Shown here piece by piece: positions 44,702 to 61,788 of a stretch of DNA of 64,000 bases. Each line of letters begins with the position of its first letter. Positions within the stretch are counted from its first letter, which is position 1. A model generated the notes under the pieces. It worked only from the letters and a program-made list of their open reading frames with translations, did not search any database and was not told the origin of the DNA. Origin of the DNA: Kangsaoukella pontilimi (lineage in GTDB: Bacteria; Pseudomonadota; Alphaproteobacteria; Rhodobacterales; Rhodobacteraceae); assembly GCF_009830125.1 (NCBI RefSeq), contig NZ_WUPT01000005.1, forward strand, positions 28,842-92,841, written 5' to 3'. Made by a program: the position numbers and the translations under genes.

Positions 44702-46615
44702 ATGAGTCGTCCTGAAACCCCGCTTCTCGACCGGATTGCCGGGCCGTCCGACCTCAAGGCCTTCTCCGATCACGACCTTTCGCGCATCGCGGACGAGCTT
44801 CGGGCCGAGGTGATTTCGGCCGTGTCCGAGACCGGGGGCCACCTCGGCTCGTCGCTTGGCGTGGTCGAACTGGCCGTGGCGATCCATGCGGTCTTCAACA
44901 CGCCGGTGGACAAGTTGGTCTGGGACGTCGGCCACCAGTGCTATCCGCACAAGATCCTGACCGGCCGCCGCGACCGGATCAGAACGCTCCGCCAGCGCGA
45001 CGGCCTCTCGGGCTTCACCAAGCGCGCGGAAAGCGAGTTCGACCCCTTCGGCGCGGCGCATTCCTCGACCTCGATCTCCGCCGCGCTCGGTTTCGCCGTG
45101 GCGCGCGACATGGGCCAGCCCACGGGCGACGCGATTGCCGTCATCGGCGACGGCTCGATCAGCGCCGGCATGGCCTATGAGGCGCTCAACAACGCAGGCC
45201 ACGAAAAGCGCCGGCTCTTCGTCATCCTGAACGACAACGAGATGTCCATCGCGCCGCCCGTCGGCGCCATGTCGGCGTATCTGTCGGGCCTTTACGCCAA
45301 CACGCCGCTTCACCGCATGGCCGAAGGGTTCGAGGCGGCGTTGCCCGGCCCGTTCCGCGACGGTGCGCGCCGCGCGCGTCAGCTCGTGACCGGCCTTCCG
45401 GGCGGGCAGGGGACGCTTTTCGAGGAACTGGGATTTACCTATATCGGCCCCATCGACGGCCACGACATGGACCAGCTTCTGGCGGTTCTGCGCGCCGCTC
45501 GCGCCCGTGCCGACGGCCCCGTCCTGATCCATGCCTGTACCGTCAAGGGCAAGGGCTATTCCTTCGCGGAGAGCTCGGCCGACAAGTATCACGGCGTCGC
45601 GAAGTTCGACGTCGTCAGCGGCACCCAGAAGAAAGCGAAATCCAACGCGCCCAGCTATACCAGCGTCTTTGGCAAGACCCTGACGGACGAGGCCTCCCGC
45701 GATCCACGGGTCGTCGCCGTCACGGCGGCCATGCCCTCGGGCACCGGGCTGAACATTATGGCCGACCGCTTTCCGGCGCGCGTCTTCGACGTGGGGATCG
45801 CCGAACAGCACGCCGTCACCTTTGCAGCCGCAATGGCGGCGGGCGGGCTGAAACCCTTCTGCGCGATCTATTCGACCTTCCTTCAGCGCGGATATGATCA
45901 GGTGGTCCATGACGTCGCGCTTCAGAACCTGCCGGTGCGCTTCGCAATCGACCGTGCCGGGCTGGTGGGGGCAGACGGTCCCACACATGCCGGCGCCTTC
46001 GATATCGGCTACATGGCGAGCCTTCCGAACATGGTCGTGATGGCCGCCGCGGATGAGGCCGAACTGGTCCACATGGTCGCCACCGCCGCCCATTACGACG
46101 AAGGGCCCATTGCGTTCCGCTATCCGCGGGGCGAGGGGACCGGCGTCGAGATGCCCGAGCGGGGCCAGCCCATCGAGATCGGCAAGGGCCGGATCGTGCA
46201 GGAAGGCGACGCAGTCGCGATCCTGTCTTTCGGCGCGCATCTGTCGGAATGCCTGAAGGCGGCGGAAGAGCTGGCGGCGCGCGGTCTGTCAACCACCGTC
46301 GCAGACGCGCGGTTCGCCAAGCCGCTGGATACCGCGCTGATCGGCCAGCTCGCCAAGCAGCACCGCGCCCTGATCACCGTCGAGCAGGGCGCGCGCGGCG
46401 GCTTCGGCGCACAGGTGCTCCACCATCTGGCGGACAAGGGCGCGCTCGATCGCGGCCTGCGCATCCGGACCATGACGCTTCCCGACCGCTTCATCGATCA
46501 GGCAAGCCCTGCGGACATGTACGCGGAGGCGAAACTCACGGCATCCGATATCGCCGCCACAGCGCTCGAAGCGCTCGGCGTCGTTCCCGCAGCATTCGGA
46601 GAGGCGCGCGCCTGA
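44702..46615 (+). CDS. dxs: 1-deoxy-D-xylulose-5-phosphate synthase
   Basis: 637 residues. ThDP motif [18 protein letters not shown] with [14 protein letters not shown]-terminal [13 protein letters not shown], and transketolase-type [16 protein letters not shown]. First enzyme of the MEP route (pyruvate plus glyceraldehyde-3-phosphate to DXP), feeding carotenoid and phytyl synthesis. dxs within the PGC downstream of puf is a Rhodobacter-like feature. GGAGG lies 7 bases before the ATG. It ends 4 bases before the convergent idi stop. Confidence 0.96.
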   Translation: MSRPETPLLDRIAGPSDLKAFSDHDLSRIADELRAEVISAVSETGGHLGSSLGVVELAVAIHAVFNTPVDKLVWDVGHQCYPHKILTGRRDRIRTLRQRDGLSGFTKRAESEFDPFGAAHSSTSISAALGFAVARDMGQPTGDAIAVIGDGSISAGMAYEALNNAGHEKRRLFVILNDNEMSIAPPVGAMSAYLSGLYANTPLHRMAEGFEAALPGPFRDGARRARQLVTGLPGGQGTLFEELGFTYIGPIDGHDMDQLLAVLRAARARADGPVLIHACTVKGKGYSFAESSADKYHGVAKFDVVSGTQKKAKSNAPSYTSVFGKTLTDEASRDPRVVAVTAAMPSGTGLNIMADRFPARVFDVGIAEQHAVTFAAAMAAGGLKPFCAIYSTFLQRGYDQVVHDVALQNLPVRFAIDRAGLVGADGPTHAGAFDIGYMASLPNMVVMAAADEAELVHMVATAAHYDEGPIAFRYPRGEGTGVEMPERGQPIEIGKGRIVQEGDAVAILSFGAHLSECLKAAEELAARGLSTTVADARFAKPLDTALIGQLAKQHRALITVEQGARGGFGAQVLHHLADKGALDRGLRIRTMTLPDRFIDQASPADMYAEAKLTASDIAATALEALGVVPAAFGEARA

Positions 46616-46628
46616 GGCGTCAGGCGCG
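46607..46628. terminator. Hairpin spanning the convergent dxs and idi stops
   Basis: CGCGCCTGA (46607-46615) and TCAGGCGCG (46620-46628) form a perfect 9-bp stem with a 4-base loop GGCG. The dxs TGA is the end of the left arm and the idi stop (TCA on this strand) is the start of the right arm. It can act on both transcripts; no T-run. Confidence 0.55.
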
Positions 46629-47150
46629 GACGAGACTGGCGAAAATGCGGTCCATGTAGCGGTCGAGATAGATGCGCAGCCAGGGCGTGTATTCGTCCGG
46701 CTTCCGCTTCACATGCGCGGCCAGTTCATAGAGATCTACCCAACGGGTCGCCATGACCTCGTCGGGGTTCGGCTCGACGGCGATGCGGCCCGCATCCGGG
46801 ACGACGAAAATGTCGACCACCTCGTGCTCGATCAGACCATTACCCACCGGGGCGCGGTACTCAACCTGATCGCGGAAGACGGGCGAGACACCGGTCATCC
46901 CAAGCTCTTCCCGAAGACGGCGAATGGCGCACTCCACAGAGGACTCGTTCCAGTGCGGATGCGTGCAGCAGGTATTCGCCCAGAGACCGGGCGTGTGATA
47001 TTTCGACAGCGCGCGCTGCTGGATCAGGACCCTGTCGCCATCCAGCGCAAAGACGCTGATCGCCTTGTGCCGCAGCCCCTTCTGGTGAACCTCCAGCTTT
47101 TCGACGGGCTGAAGCTCGCCCTCCACCCATGCCGGAATAAGCTCTGTCAT
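46620..47150 (-). CDS. idi: Isopentenyl-diphosphate delta-isomerase (type 1)
   Basis: 176 residues, starting MTELIPAWVEGELQPV at an ATG that overlaps the bchP stop. Nudix-fold type 1 IDI: catalytic Cys in ANTCCTHPHW, REELGM in the Nudix helix and the metal Glu. It interconverts IPP and DMAPP. A 176-codon frame at the same place is known from the R. capsulatus cluster (orf176), which supports the call. Confidence 0.94.
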   Translation of the reverse strand: MTELIPAWVEGELQPVEKLEVHQKGLRHKAISVFALDGDRVLIQQRALSKYHTPGLWANTCCTHPHWNESSVECAIRRLREELGMTGVSPVFRDQVEYRAPVGNGLIEHEVVDIFVVPDAGRIAVEPNPDEVMATRWVDLYELAAHVKRKPDEYTPWLRIYLDRYMDRIFASLVRA

Positions 47151-48328
47151 GCATATGTCTCCGGCACGAGACGTGTCAGATGCGCAAGGTTCTTCAATCC
47201 GATCTTGATATGAGCCATGGGCCGCGCCTTGACGAGTTTCTTGTTCATATAGGCTTCGAAGGTCAGCCTTTGCACGTCGACATCGTGACACAGGCTGACG
47301 AAACGCTCGCGCCGCTCGTCGGACTTGTAATAGGCATCCTGCATCGACCGCAGGACGCGGAACACGGTCTTGTGCTCTTTCATGAAGAGCTTCCGCGCCA
47401 GGGCCAGGTCTTTCGCCCGCCCCGATACCAGCGCCGCCTGCGCCGCCGTCGCGGCCACGCGCCCGCCGACCATCGCGTAATAGATCCCCTCGCCGGACGA
47501 GGGCGCAACGACACCCGCCGCATCGCCCGCAAGCACCACGTCCTTGCCGTTGTCCCACTTGTCGAGAGGCTTCAGAGGGATCGGCGCGCCCTCTTTGCGG
47601 ATCGTCTCGCACCCGTCGAGGCCCGAGGCCACGCGCAGATCCGCAGTCGCCTTCTTCAGGTCCACGCCATCGACGCCGGTGCCCATGCCGACGCTGGCGC
47701 TCGCGCCATGAGGGAAAACCCAGCCGTAGAAATCAGGGCTGATCGTGCCGTCATAGATCACGTCGCACCGCATCGGGTCGTATGTCCCGATCTTGCCGGG
47801 CGCCTTGATGATCTCGTGATACGCGATGACGTAGGGGATCGTGTCGCCACCCGGCACCTCGGCGCGGGCCACGTCGGACCGCGCGCCATCGGCTCCGATG
47901 ATCAGGGTCGTCTCCAGTCGCCGCTCCTCGCGCGTTTCCTTGTCGCGGTAGATGACCGACGGCCCGCTCTCGTCCCGCTCGATCCTCAGGAATGTCCCGG
48001 TGAACCGCTCGGCCCCGGCATCCTTGGCGCGGAGCCGCAGGAACTCGTCGAAATGCTCGCGGTCGACCATGCCGACGAACCCGTTTTCAATGGGGATGTC
48101 CACGGCGCGCTGCGTGGGTGAGATCATCCGCGCGGTCGAGATCTTGGCCACGATCTGACTGTCGGGAATATCGAAATCCTCGATCAGACGGGGCGGGATG
48201 GCGCCACCGCAGGGTTTGATCCGTCCGGCCCGGTCCAGAAATGCCACCTTGCGCCCGGCGCGGGCCAGATCCTCGGCCGCGACCGTTCCGGCGGGGCCGC
48301 CGCCTACGACGACAACATCATAACGCAT
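47147..48328 (-). CDS. bchP: Geranylgeranyl diphosphate/bacteriochlorophyll reductase BchP
   Basis: 393 residues from MRYDVVVVGGGPAG (ATG at 48328, with GGAG 7 bases upstream). An ATG two codons earlier overlaps the upstream stop but sits against the ribosome site. FAD motif VVGGGPAGTVAAEDLARAG and the reductase hallmarks AGRIKPCGGAIPP, GWVFPHGASASVGMG and LAGDAAGVVAPSSGEGI. It reduces the geranylgeranyl tail to phytyl. Confidence 0.95.
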   Translation of the reverse strand: MRYDVVVVGGGPAGTVAAEDLARAGRKVAFLDRAGRIKPCGGAIPPRLIEDFDIPDSQIVAKISTARMISPTQRAVDIPIENGFVGMVDREHFDEFLRLRAKDAGAERFTGTFLRIERDESGPSVIYRDKETREERRLETTLIIGADGARSDVARAEVPGGDTIPYVIAYHEIIKAPGKIGTYDPMRCDVIYDGTISPDFYGWVFPHGASASVGMGTGVDGVDLKKATADLRVASGLDGCETIRKEGAPIPLKPLDKWDNGKDVVLAGDAAGVVAPSSGEGIYYAMVGGRVAATAAQAALVSGRAKDLALARKLFMKEHKTVFRVLRSMQDAYYKSDERRERFVSLCHDVDVQRLTFEAYMNKKLVKARPMAHIKIGLKNLAHLTRLVPETYA

Positions 48329-48330
48329 GT

Positions 48331-49608
48331 TCATTCTCCCGGAACGGCGGCCGGCGCGATGGCACGGCCCTCCATGATTCTAAGCGCCATGAGCGCGGCG
48401 GCGACGAAAAGCAGGGCTTCGAAGAAGAAGACCATGCCGAAGGCGAGGGGCGTGTCGGTGACCTGGCGTAGGATATCGACGGCGGCCGCGCCGACGAGCC
48501 CGCCGAAACCGGCGGCAATGGCTTGCGCAGCGCCCCAGAGGCCCATCCGCGTGCCTTCGCGCGCACTCCGGCCCTCGCCGGCCAGCGCCATCATCGAGCC
48601 GATGGCGGCCACCGCGAAAACCCCGTTGAAAAAGCCCAGAAGCACCGTGGCGGGCAGCAAAAGGTCAATCCGCATCGGGCCGATAACAGAGATTATGGTA
48701 AGCGAAAGCGCCGATCCCAGGCATCCGCCGATGACCCACGCCCTTAGCGTGCCAAGGCGCAGACCCGTCGCCGCGATACCTACCAGCAGCATCCCTATGA
48801 AAACGCCGCCATTCTGCGCGCCCGAAAGCTGCGTGGATTGTCCCGGCGCGAAGCCGAAGACCAGACCGGCATAGGGCTCGAGGATCAGTTCCTGCATGAA
48901 ATAAGCCGTCATGGACAGGAAGACGAAGAGCGTGAAGAGCCGCGCCTTGGGCTCGGCCCAGATCTCGGCAAGCCCTTCGCGGAACGGCATCGCATCCGGC
49001 TCGGGCCGTGCGATGACGCCGCGCTCGATGCCAGCGACAGCAAGGCAGGTCAGCAGAAACGCCGACAGAACGACCGTCGCTACGATCTTCAGCAACAGCG
49101 CATGGCTGTAGGGATCAAGGAACGCACCCACCGTGGCCGCCGTGACGGCGATCCCGAAGATCATCATCAGCCACGTGATCGTGGCCGCCGCCGCACGCCG
49201 CCGGGGTGCCGTTGCGGTTGCCAACAGCGCCAGCAACGATGTGCCCGAGGCACCGACGCCCAGACCGATCAGGGCATAGGCCACGATACTGGCCGCCAGC
49301 CCGGCGAGAAAACTGCTCTCGAACAGCGGAATGGCAAGCGCCGCGCCCATTGCTCCTGCCCCAAGCGCCAGCATGCCCCCGATGATCCAGCGCGACCGAT
49401 GCCCACCCTGATCGCTCAGGAACCCCCAGTTCGGGCGGGTGATCTGAATACCGTAATGCAGCGCCACCAGAAGACCGGGCAGCACCGCCGGCAAGGCAAG
49501 CTCGACAACCATGAGACGGTTCAGCGTCGACGTGGTCAGGACGACAATCGCGCCAAGGCACATCTGCACAAGACCAAGCCGGACGATCGCGAACCAGCAC
49601 AGTGTCAT
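48331..49608 (-). CDS. PucC/BCH-family transporter (ORF428 type)
   Basis: 425 residues with about 12 membrane helices, of the BCH/PucC branch of the major facilitator superfamily (LNRLMVVELALPAVLPGLLVALHYG near the N-terminus; ATSWNQ-like loops). The corresponding R. capsulatus frame (orf428) lies between bchP and bchG, as here. Suspected to help deliver pigment to antenna complexes or act in late pigment steps. Overlaps both neighbours by 4 bases. Confidence 0.88.
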   Translation of the reverse strand: MTLCWFAIVRLGLVQMCLGAIVVLTTSTLNRLMVVELALPAVLPGLLVALHYGIQITRPNWGFLSDQGGHRSRWIIGGMLALGAGAMGAALAIPLFESSFLAGLAASIVAYALIGLGVGASGTSLLALLATATAPRRRAAAATITWLMMIFGIAVTAATVGAFLDPYSHALLLKIVATVVLSAFLLTCLAVAGIERGVIARPEPDAMPFREGLAEIWAEPKARLFTLFVFLSMTAYFMQELILEPYAGLVFGFAPGQSTQLSGAQNGGVFIGMLLVGIAATGLRLGTLRAWVIGGCLGSALSLTIISVIGPMRIDLLLPATVLLGFFNGVFAVAAIGSMMALAGEGRSAREGTRMGLWGAAQAIAAGFGGLVGAAAVDILRQVTDTPLAFGMVFFFEALLFVAAALMALRIMEGRAIAPAAVPGE

Positions 49609-50528
49609 GGCGCCACCCCGAGCGAGCGGATCGCCACCGCGCTGACCATCATGCCGAGCACGTAAAGTGTGACGCCCGTTCCGTTATACCATGGCGCTTT
49701 TCCAGCCGGGTCGCGCATCCAGACCCGCATGGCGGCGAACTGGCCGATCAGGCCAAGCGCGACAACAGCCGCGAAGACCGGCTGGCCCCAGACGACCAGC
49801 ATCGAGATGACCAGAAGCTGCGGCAGGGTCATCACCATACAGGCGATTCGAGCGGCGACATCAGGCCCGACAACCACTGGCAAGGACCGGACACCCGTGG
49901 CGCGGTCCCCCTCCAGGGCCTTGAAATCGTTGATTGTCATGATGCCATGCGCGCCGATGCCGTACAGCAGCGCGACGATGACCACCGGAAAGGATGGCGC
50001 GCCGACGCTCAGCACGGCGGCGCCGGTGAACCACGGCAGGCTTTCATAGGACAGCCCGACCAGCCCCGGCCCCCACCATCCCGACCGCTTCAGCCGGAAG
50101 GGCGGCACCGAATAGACCCAGGCGGCGACAACCGCGACAGCCGTCGCGCCGAGGCCCCAGATGCCCAGGAATGACCCCAGCCACAGCGACAGCCCGCTCA
50201 GTAGGACGGCAAAAGCGAATGCCCATCCGGGTGACACCATTCCGCTCGGGATCGGGCGGTGCGGTTCGTTGATGGCATCCACATCCCGGTCGGCCCAGTC
50301 GTTGATCACCTGGCTCATGCCGCAGACGACCGGCCCGGCAAGCACGACGCCCAACACGACGAGCGGCCAGCGATCCCACGGAGAAATCCCGGCCGATACG
50401 ATCCCGCAGAGATAGGCCCACATCGGCGGGAACCACGTGACCGGCTTGGTCAGCCGCAGCAAACCGCGCGGCGCAGGCCAGCGGCGGGACGAGGCGTCAG
50501 GCAGGTGTAAATCTGGGCTTACAGTCAT
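49605..50528 (-). CDS. bchG: Bacteriochlorophyll synthase BchG
   Basis: 307 residues, a UbiA-type prenyltransferase with membrane helices. Asp motifs are INDWADRDVDAINEPHRPIP and TINDFKALEGD. Start MTVSPDLHLPDASS resembles the family N-terminus. It attaches geranylgeranyl or phytyl to bacteriochlorophyllide a. A PpsR site lies inside codons 2-8 and another 2 bases upstream, and there is no clear ribosome site, so translation may be weak or the mRNA almost leaderless. Confidence 0.95.
   Translation of the reverse strand: MTVSPDLHLPDASSRRWPAPRGLLRLTKPVTWFPPMWAYLCGIVSAGISPWDRWPLVVLGVVLAGPVVCGMSQVINDWADRDVDAINEPHRPIPSGMVSPGWAFAFAVLLSGLSLWLGSFLGIWGLGATAVAVVAAWVYSVPPFRLKRSGWWGPGLVGLSYESLPWFTGAAVLSVGAPSFPVVIVALLYGIGAHGIMTINDFKALEGDRATGVRSLPVVVGPDVAARIACMVMTLPQLLVISMLVVWGQPVFAAVVALGLIGQFAAMRVWMRDPAGKAPWYNGTGVTLYVLGMMVSAVAIRSLGVAP
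50506..50523. promoter_or_regulatory. PpsR/CrtJ operator within the bchG 5' coding end
   Basis: TGTAAATCTGGGCTTACA fits TGT-N12-ACA exactly but overlaps bchG codons 2-8. Paired with the site at 50531 (25 bases apart). Confidence 0.7.
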
Positions 50529-50530
50529 AG

Positions 50531-50548
50531 TGTAAAGTACACACTACA
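50531..50548. promoter_or_regulatory. PpsR/CrtJ operator upstream of bchG
   Basis: TGTAAAGTACACACTACA fits TGT-N12-ACA exactly, 2 bases before the bchG start and 40 bases after the ppsR stop. Lies where the bchG promoter or leader must be. Confidence 0.75.
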
Positions 50549-50588
50549 ACTGTCCATCTAGCAAGGAGAGTCTTGAGGGTCGGGCCGC

Positions 50589-52001
50589 TTAGTCGCTGCG
50601 TTCGAGCAGCCCGTATTTCCTGAGCTTGACATAAAGGCTCTGACGGCTGAGCCCCAGCATCTCGGCCGCCGCAACACGGTTGTTCCGCGTCAGCTCGACG
50701 GCCGTTTCGATGCACATCTTTTCGACGACATCGTTGGTTTCGCTCACGATTTCCTTGAGCGAGGCCGAACCGACCAGCTCCATCACGCTGCGCATGCCCT
50801 CGTCGTTCGAGGACGGTCCCGTCTTCCGGATGGCCTCCGCCCGGCTTGCATCACGAATGACGAAGACGACAGCCGGGTTGGCGCGGTCGTTCAGCCATGC
50901 CGAAGAGATCTCGACGCTGACCTGGCTGCCGAACTCCGAAGTCAGCTTCGTCGCGTAAAGACGCATCTGGCCGACGCGCCGCGCATTCTCGGTCATAACC
51001 TTGAGGTCGACCGCACCGCGCGAGAAGAAGTCGCCAAGCGACCGGCCCTTCACACGGGAAAGATGCGGGGCGTCCACGAAGTTCAGGAAGCTCTCGTTCG
51101 CGGCCTGAATGACACCTTCCTGATCGGTGAAGACGATGCCCTCCACGCCTTCCTGATAAAGCGCCGACAGGTTCTCGCTCAGCTCATCGGACACGTGATC
51201 GTCGTCATCCGGCGGCGACAGACGGCAAAGCAGCATACGTTCGCCCGCCGCGCGGAACGCGGTGGCCGACAGCCCGAGCGTCTTCCGCGACCGGCGCGCC
51301 ACGACCTCGACCGGCGCCATCCCGTCAGACATGGCCTGCGTCGTCAGGCTCGACATCAGCTCGCCCTTGCGGCGGCTGTCGAATTCCTGCGCCAGAGCCG
51401 AGCCCTGAAGCTCTTCCACCGAGCCGCCAAGAAGGCTTGCCGCCGTCTTGTTCAACTCGACGATTCGTCCCGAGGCATGGGCGATGAACACGAAGGCTTC
51501 CCGGCACTCTTCCATGAGCACACGGAACCGCGTGTCGAATTCGCGCTGTGTCTCGTAATCCTTCTCAAGCGCCATCTGCGCGTTGATCAACTGCCGCTGC
51601 ATCTCGGCCACCGGGCGCAGGTCGCGCCCCAGCATCAGGATCGCGCCATCGGGGCCGATGCCGTGGAACGAGTAGCGGATCGGGAATTCCAGATTGGTGT
51701 CGTCCGCGTGGTTCAGCTCGATCGCGGACGGACGCGCCCGCTCTTCCATGAAACGGTCAAGCTGCGCTTCCAGCTTGGGAACGCTCTCGATGGTCAGGAA
51801 CTCGCGGATGTCGCGGCCTTCCCACCCGTCGAGCTTGCCGAAACTGGGATGGTCGGGATTGATCAGCACGCTCAGAACAGTGCCGCTTTCGGAAATCACC
51901 ACTGAAATATCGGCCGCCTTGGCAATGATATCGCCAAGGACATCGGGGCCTATCAGCGGAATAGAACCCGAACTCCAGTATTTTGTGCCCCGCGAACTCA
52001 T
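50589..52001 (-). CDS. ppsR: PpsR/CrtJ photosynthesis repressor
   Basis: 470 residues from MSSRGTKYWSSGSIPLIG. An N-terminal PAS-like domain and a helical Q-linker (about 130-160) are followed by two PAS domains and a Fis-type helix-turn-helix at the end (AAAEMLGLSRQSLYVKLRKYGL). Cys259 (MLLCRL) and Cys430 (EKMCIET) correspond to the two redox-active Cys of known PpsR/CrtJ. Under oxygen it binds TGT-N12-ACA to repress bch, crt and puc genes. It is co-oriented with ppaA upstream. Confidence 0.95.
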   Translation of the reverse strand: MSSRGTKYWSSGSIPLIGPDVLGDIIAKAADISVVISESGTVLSVLINPDHPSFGKLDGWEGRDIREFLTIESVPKLEAQLDRFMEERARPSAIELNHADDTNLEFPIRYSFHGIGPDGAILMLGRDLRPVAEMQRQLINAQMALEKDYETQREFDTRFRVLMEECREAFVFIAHASGRIVELNKTAASLLGGSVEELQGSALAQEFDSRRKGELMSSLTTQAMSDGMAPVEVVARRSRKTLGLSATAFRAAGERMLLCRLSPPDDDDHVSDELSENLSALYQEGVEGIVFTDQEGVIQAANESFLNFVDAPHLSRVKGRSLGDFFSRGAVDLKVMTENARRVGQMRLYATKLTSEFGSQVSVEISSAWLNDRANPAVVFVIRDASRAEAIRKTGPSSNDEGMRSVMELVGSASLKEIVSETNDVVEKMCIETAVELTRNNRVAAAEMLGLSRQSLYVKLRKYGLLERSD

Positions 52002-52039
52002 CGGCCCGAACTTCCATGAGAAGTGACCGTCTGCATCAT

Positions 52040-52840
52040 CTAACCCACCTTCGCGTTGACGCCGGCGACGTGCGGGGAAATCTTCAGCTGGCATAACCGA
52101 AGTGCCTCAACTACATCCGATGTCGCGAAGTCCGCCCCTGTGACGGCCTTCACGTCCTTCCCAGTTCCCATGACCGGACCACCCACGACAATCGGGATAC
52201 TCCGGTTCGTTTTCTGCCTTAACTTTTCGACAAATTTTCCCACTTGCACAAGGCTTTCGACATGCGATGCCGAAATCATTATCGCATCGAAACGGTCTTC
52301 GCCGGCGAGATTCAGCGCGGCCTCCTCAAGATCGAGGCTGAGAACAAGCCTTACCGAGACGCCCAGCCGTCTGAGCTGCGCCGTTATGATCATCGCGCCA
52401 AGCGTGTGGCTTTCTCCCGCCAGCACGGCAACCGCTATTCCGCCCGTGTCTTTCGGCGGATGCTTTCGATACACGTCCTGCAGAAGGTCGCGAAGCATTC
52501 CCTGCAGCCTTGCCGCGCCGATCGTGACATCTGCAAAGCTGGTCTGGTCGGTGCACCACTCCTCGCCAAGGCGTCTGGCCACCTCGGGAATATACAGGTC
52601 AATCAGTTCATTCAGCTTGAGCCCGGATCCCATCAGGTCCGAGATCGCATCCTCACGTTGTTCTGTCGTCCGCCCAAGCACGCCCGTCCGAAGCAGCCCG
52701 ATCCAGTCTTCGGACAGCCTTTTGGGTCCGGCTCCGCGTTGGCGGACCAGAACCCTGAGCGCTTCGCTCGCGAGAGTCGCAACCGGACGTTCGGTTTCGA
52801 CTCTCTGGCCCTTGCGCGATGTTTCGGGGCCGTCGGTCAT
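52040..52840 (-). CDS. ppaA: PpaA/AerR, B12-binding antirepressor of PpsR
   Basis: 266 residues from MTDGPETSRKGQ (GGAAAGG just upstream). N-terminal helical part (SEDWIGLLRTGVLG, GEEWCTDQTSFADVTIGAARLQ), then a B12-binding domain with GESHTLGAMI (the His ligand of the DxHxxG-type motif), SASHVESLV and VVGGPVM. AerR/PpaA proteins bind cobalamin in a light-dependent way and counteract PpsR/CrtJ. An in-frame ATG at 52954 could give a longer form, with a PpsR site between the two starts. Confidence 0.9.
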   Translation of the reverse strand: MTDGPETSRKGQRVETERPVATLASEALRVLVRQRGAGPKRLSEDWIGLLRTGVLGRTTEQREDAISDLMGSGLKLNELIDLYIPEVARRLGEEWCTDQTSFADVTIGAARLQGMLRDLLQDVYRKHPPKDTGGIAVAVLAGESHTLGAMIITAQLRRLGVSVRLVLSLDLEEAALNLAGEDRFDAIMISASHVESLVQVGKFVEKLRQKTNRSIPIVVGGPVMGTGKDVKAVTGADFATSDVVEALRLCQLKISPHVAGVNAKVG

Positions 52841-52935
52841 AGACCTTTCCAGGCTGCGGACTTGCTCGGCGCGGACCAGATGCCCGCACGACTCGGCGCC
52901 TACAGCATGACCAGTTTCAGACTCCGGGCGGAGAA

Positions 52936-52953
52936 TGTCAAAGTGAATTGACA
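52936..52953. promoter_or_regulatory. PpsR/CrtJ operator at ppaA
   Basis: TGTCAAAGTGAATTGACA fits TGT-N12-ACA exactly and is nearly symmetric. It is about 95 bases upstream of the ppaA start used here and touches the alternative start at 52954, suggesting feedback control of the antirepressor. Confidence 0.75.
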
Positions 52954-53049
52954 TTTTGGCGGGCCTGTTTCGGGCCAAACCGGCGTCCATCTGCAAAAAT
53001 GCTTTAAAATAGGACATTTTTTGGCGCTCCGACGCAAATCCGACCAATG

Positions 53050-53097
53050 TGTAAGTAGGCGTTGACGTCAGATTTCAAGTGTAAGTTTAGATTGACA
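53050..53097. promoter_or_regulatory. PpsR/CrtJ operator pair at the bchF promoter
   Basis: TGTAAGTTTAGATTGACA (53080-53097) fits TGT-N12-ACA exactly. Thirty bases upstream TGTAAGTAGGCGTTGACG (53050-53067) matches except for the last base. The downstream site ends in TTGACA, a consensus -35. It controls the bchFNBHLM-lhaA-puhA unit. Confidence 0.78.
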
Positions 53098-53118
53098 CTT
53101 TCCACATGCGAGGACTAA

Positions 53119-61107
<7,989 letters not shown>

Positions 61108-61108
<1 letters not shown>

Positions 61109-61788
61109 TGACCTATCAGGACACCCGCGACAGGTTGGAAACCTATTTCGACCGGACAGCTTCCCGCACGTGGGAGGCGCTGACCTCGGACGCACCGGTA
61201 AGCCGCATCCGGCAAACCGTGCGCGAGGGGCGTGACGCCATGCGGGCGGAACTCCTGTCGATCCTGCCGACCGACCTCCGCGGCGCCCATGTGCTCGACG
61301 CAGGCGCGGGCGCGGGCCAGATGTCGATCGAACTGGCCGAACGCGGCGCGATGGTCACCGCCATCGACATCTCGCCCTCTCTTCTGGCCGTGGCCGAGCG
61401 GCGGACGCCCGAGCACCTGAAGGGCCGCATCTCCTATCGTCCGGGCGACATGCTCGACCCCGAACTGGGCCATTTCGACGCCGTCATCGCGATGGACAGC
61501 CTGATCCATTACACCGCCGCCGACATCGCGCGCGCGCTCGACCGTCTGACTCGCCAGTCATCCGGCCCGGTCGCCTTCACCGTCGCGCCAAAGACCGCGC
61601 TTCTCACCGCGATGTGGTGGGCGGGCAAGGCCTTCCCCCGCTCCGACAGATCCCCCGCGATCCAGCCGCACAAGGCCGCCACGATCTCGAACCATCTCGC
61701 GAAACTCGGCTCTTCGGCGGACCTGTCCGTCCACGCCCGCATCTCCCGCGGCTTCTACATCAGTCAGGCGATGGAGGCGCGCGCATGA
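61108..61788 (+). CDS. bchM: Mg-protoporphyrin IX methyltransferase BchM
   Basis: 226 residues from the ATG whose A is the last base of the bchL stop. SAM motif VLDAGAGAGQMSIELAERGAMV, then IDISPSLLAVAERR and DAVIAMDSLIHYT. It methylates the ring C propionate of Mg-protoporphyrin IX. The stop overlaps lhaA by 4 bases. Confidence 0.94.

Noticed and set aside
61614..61784. Upstream extension of lhaA
   Set aside because: The frame stays open inside bchM, but the ATG at 61785 overlapping the bchM stop gives the normal LhaA start.
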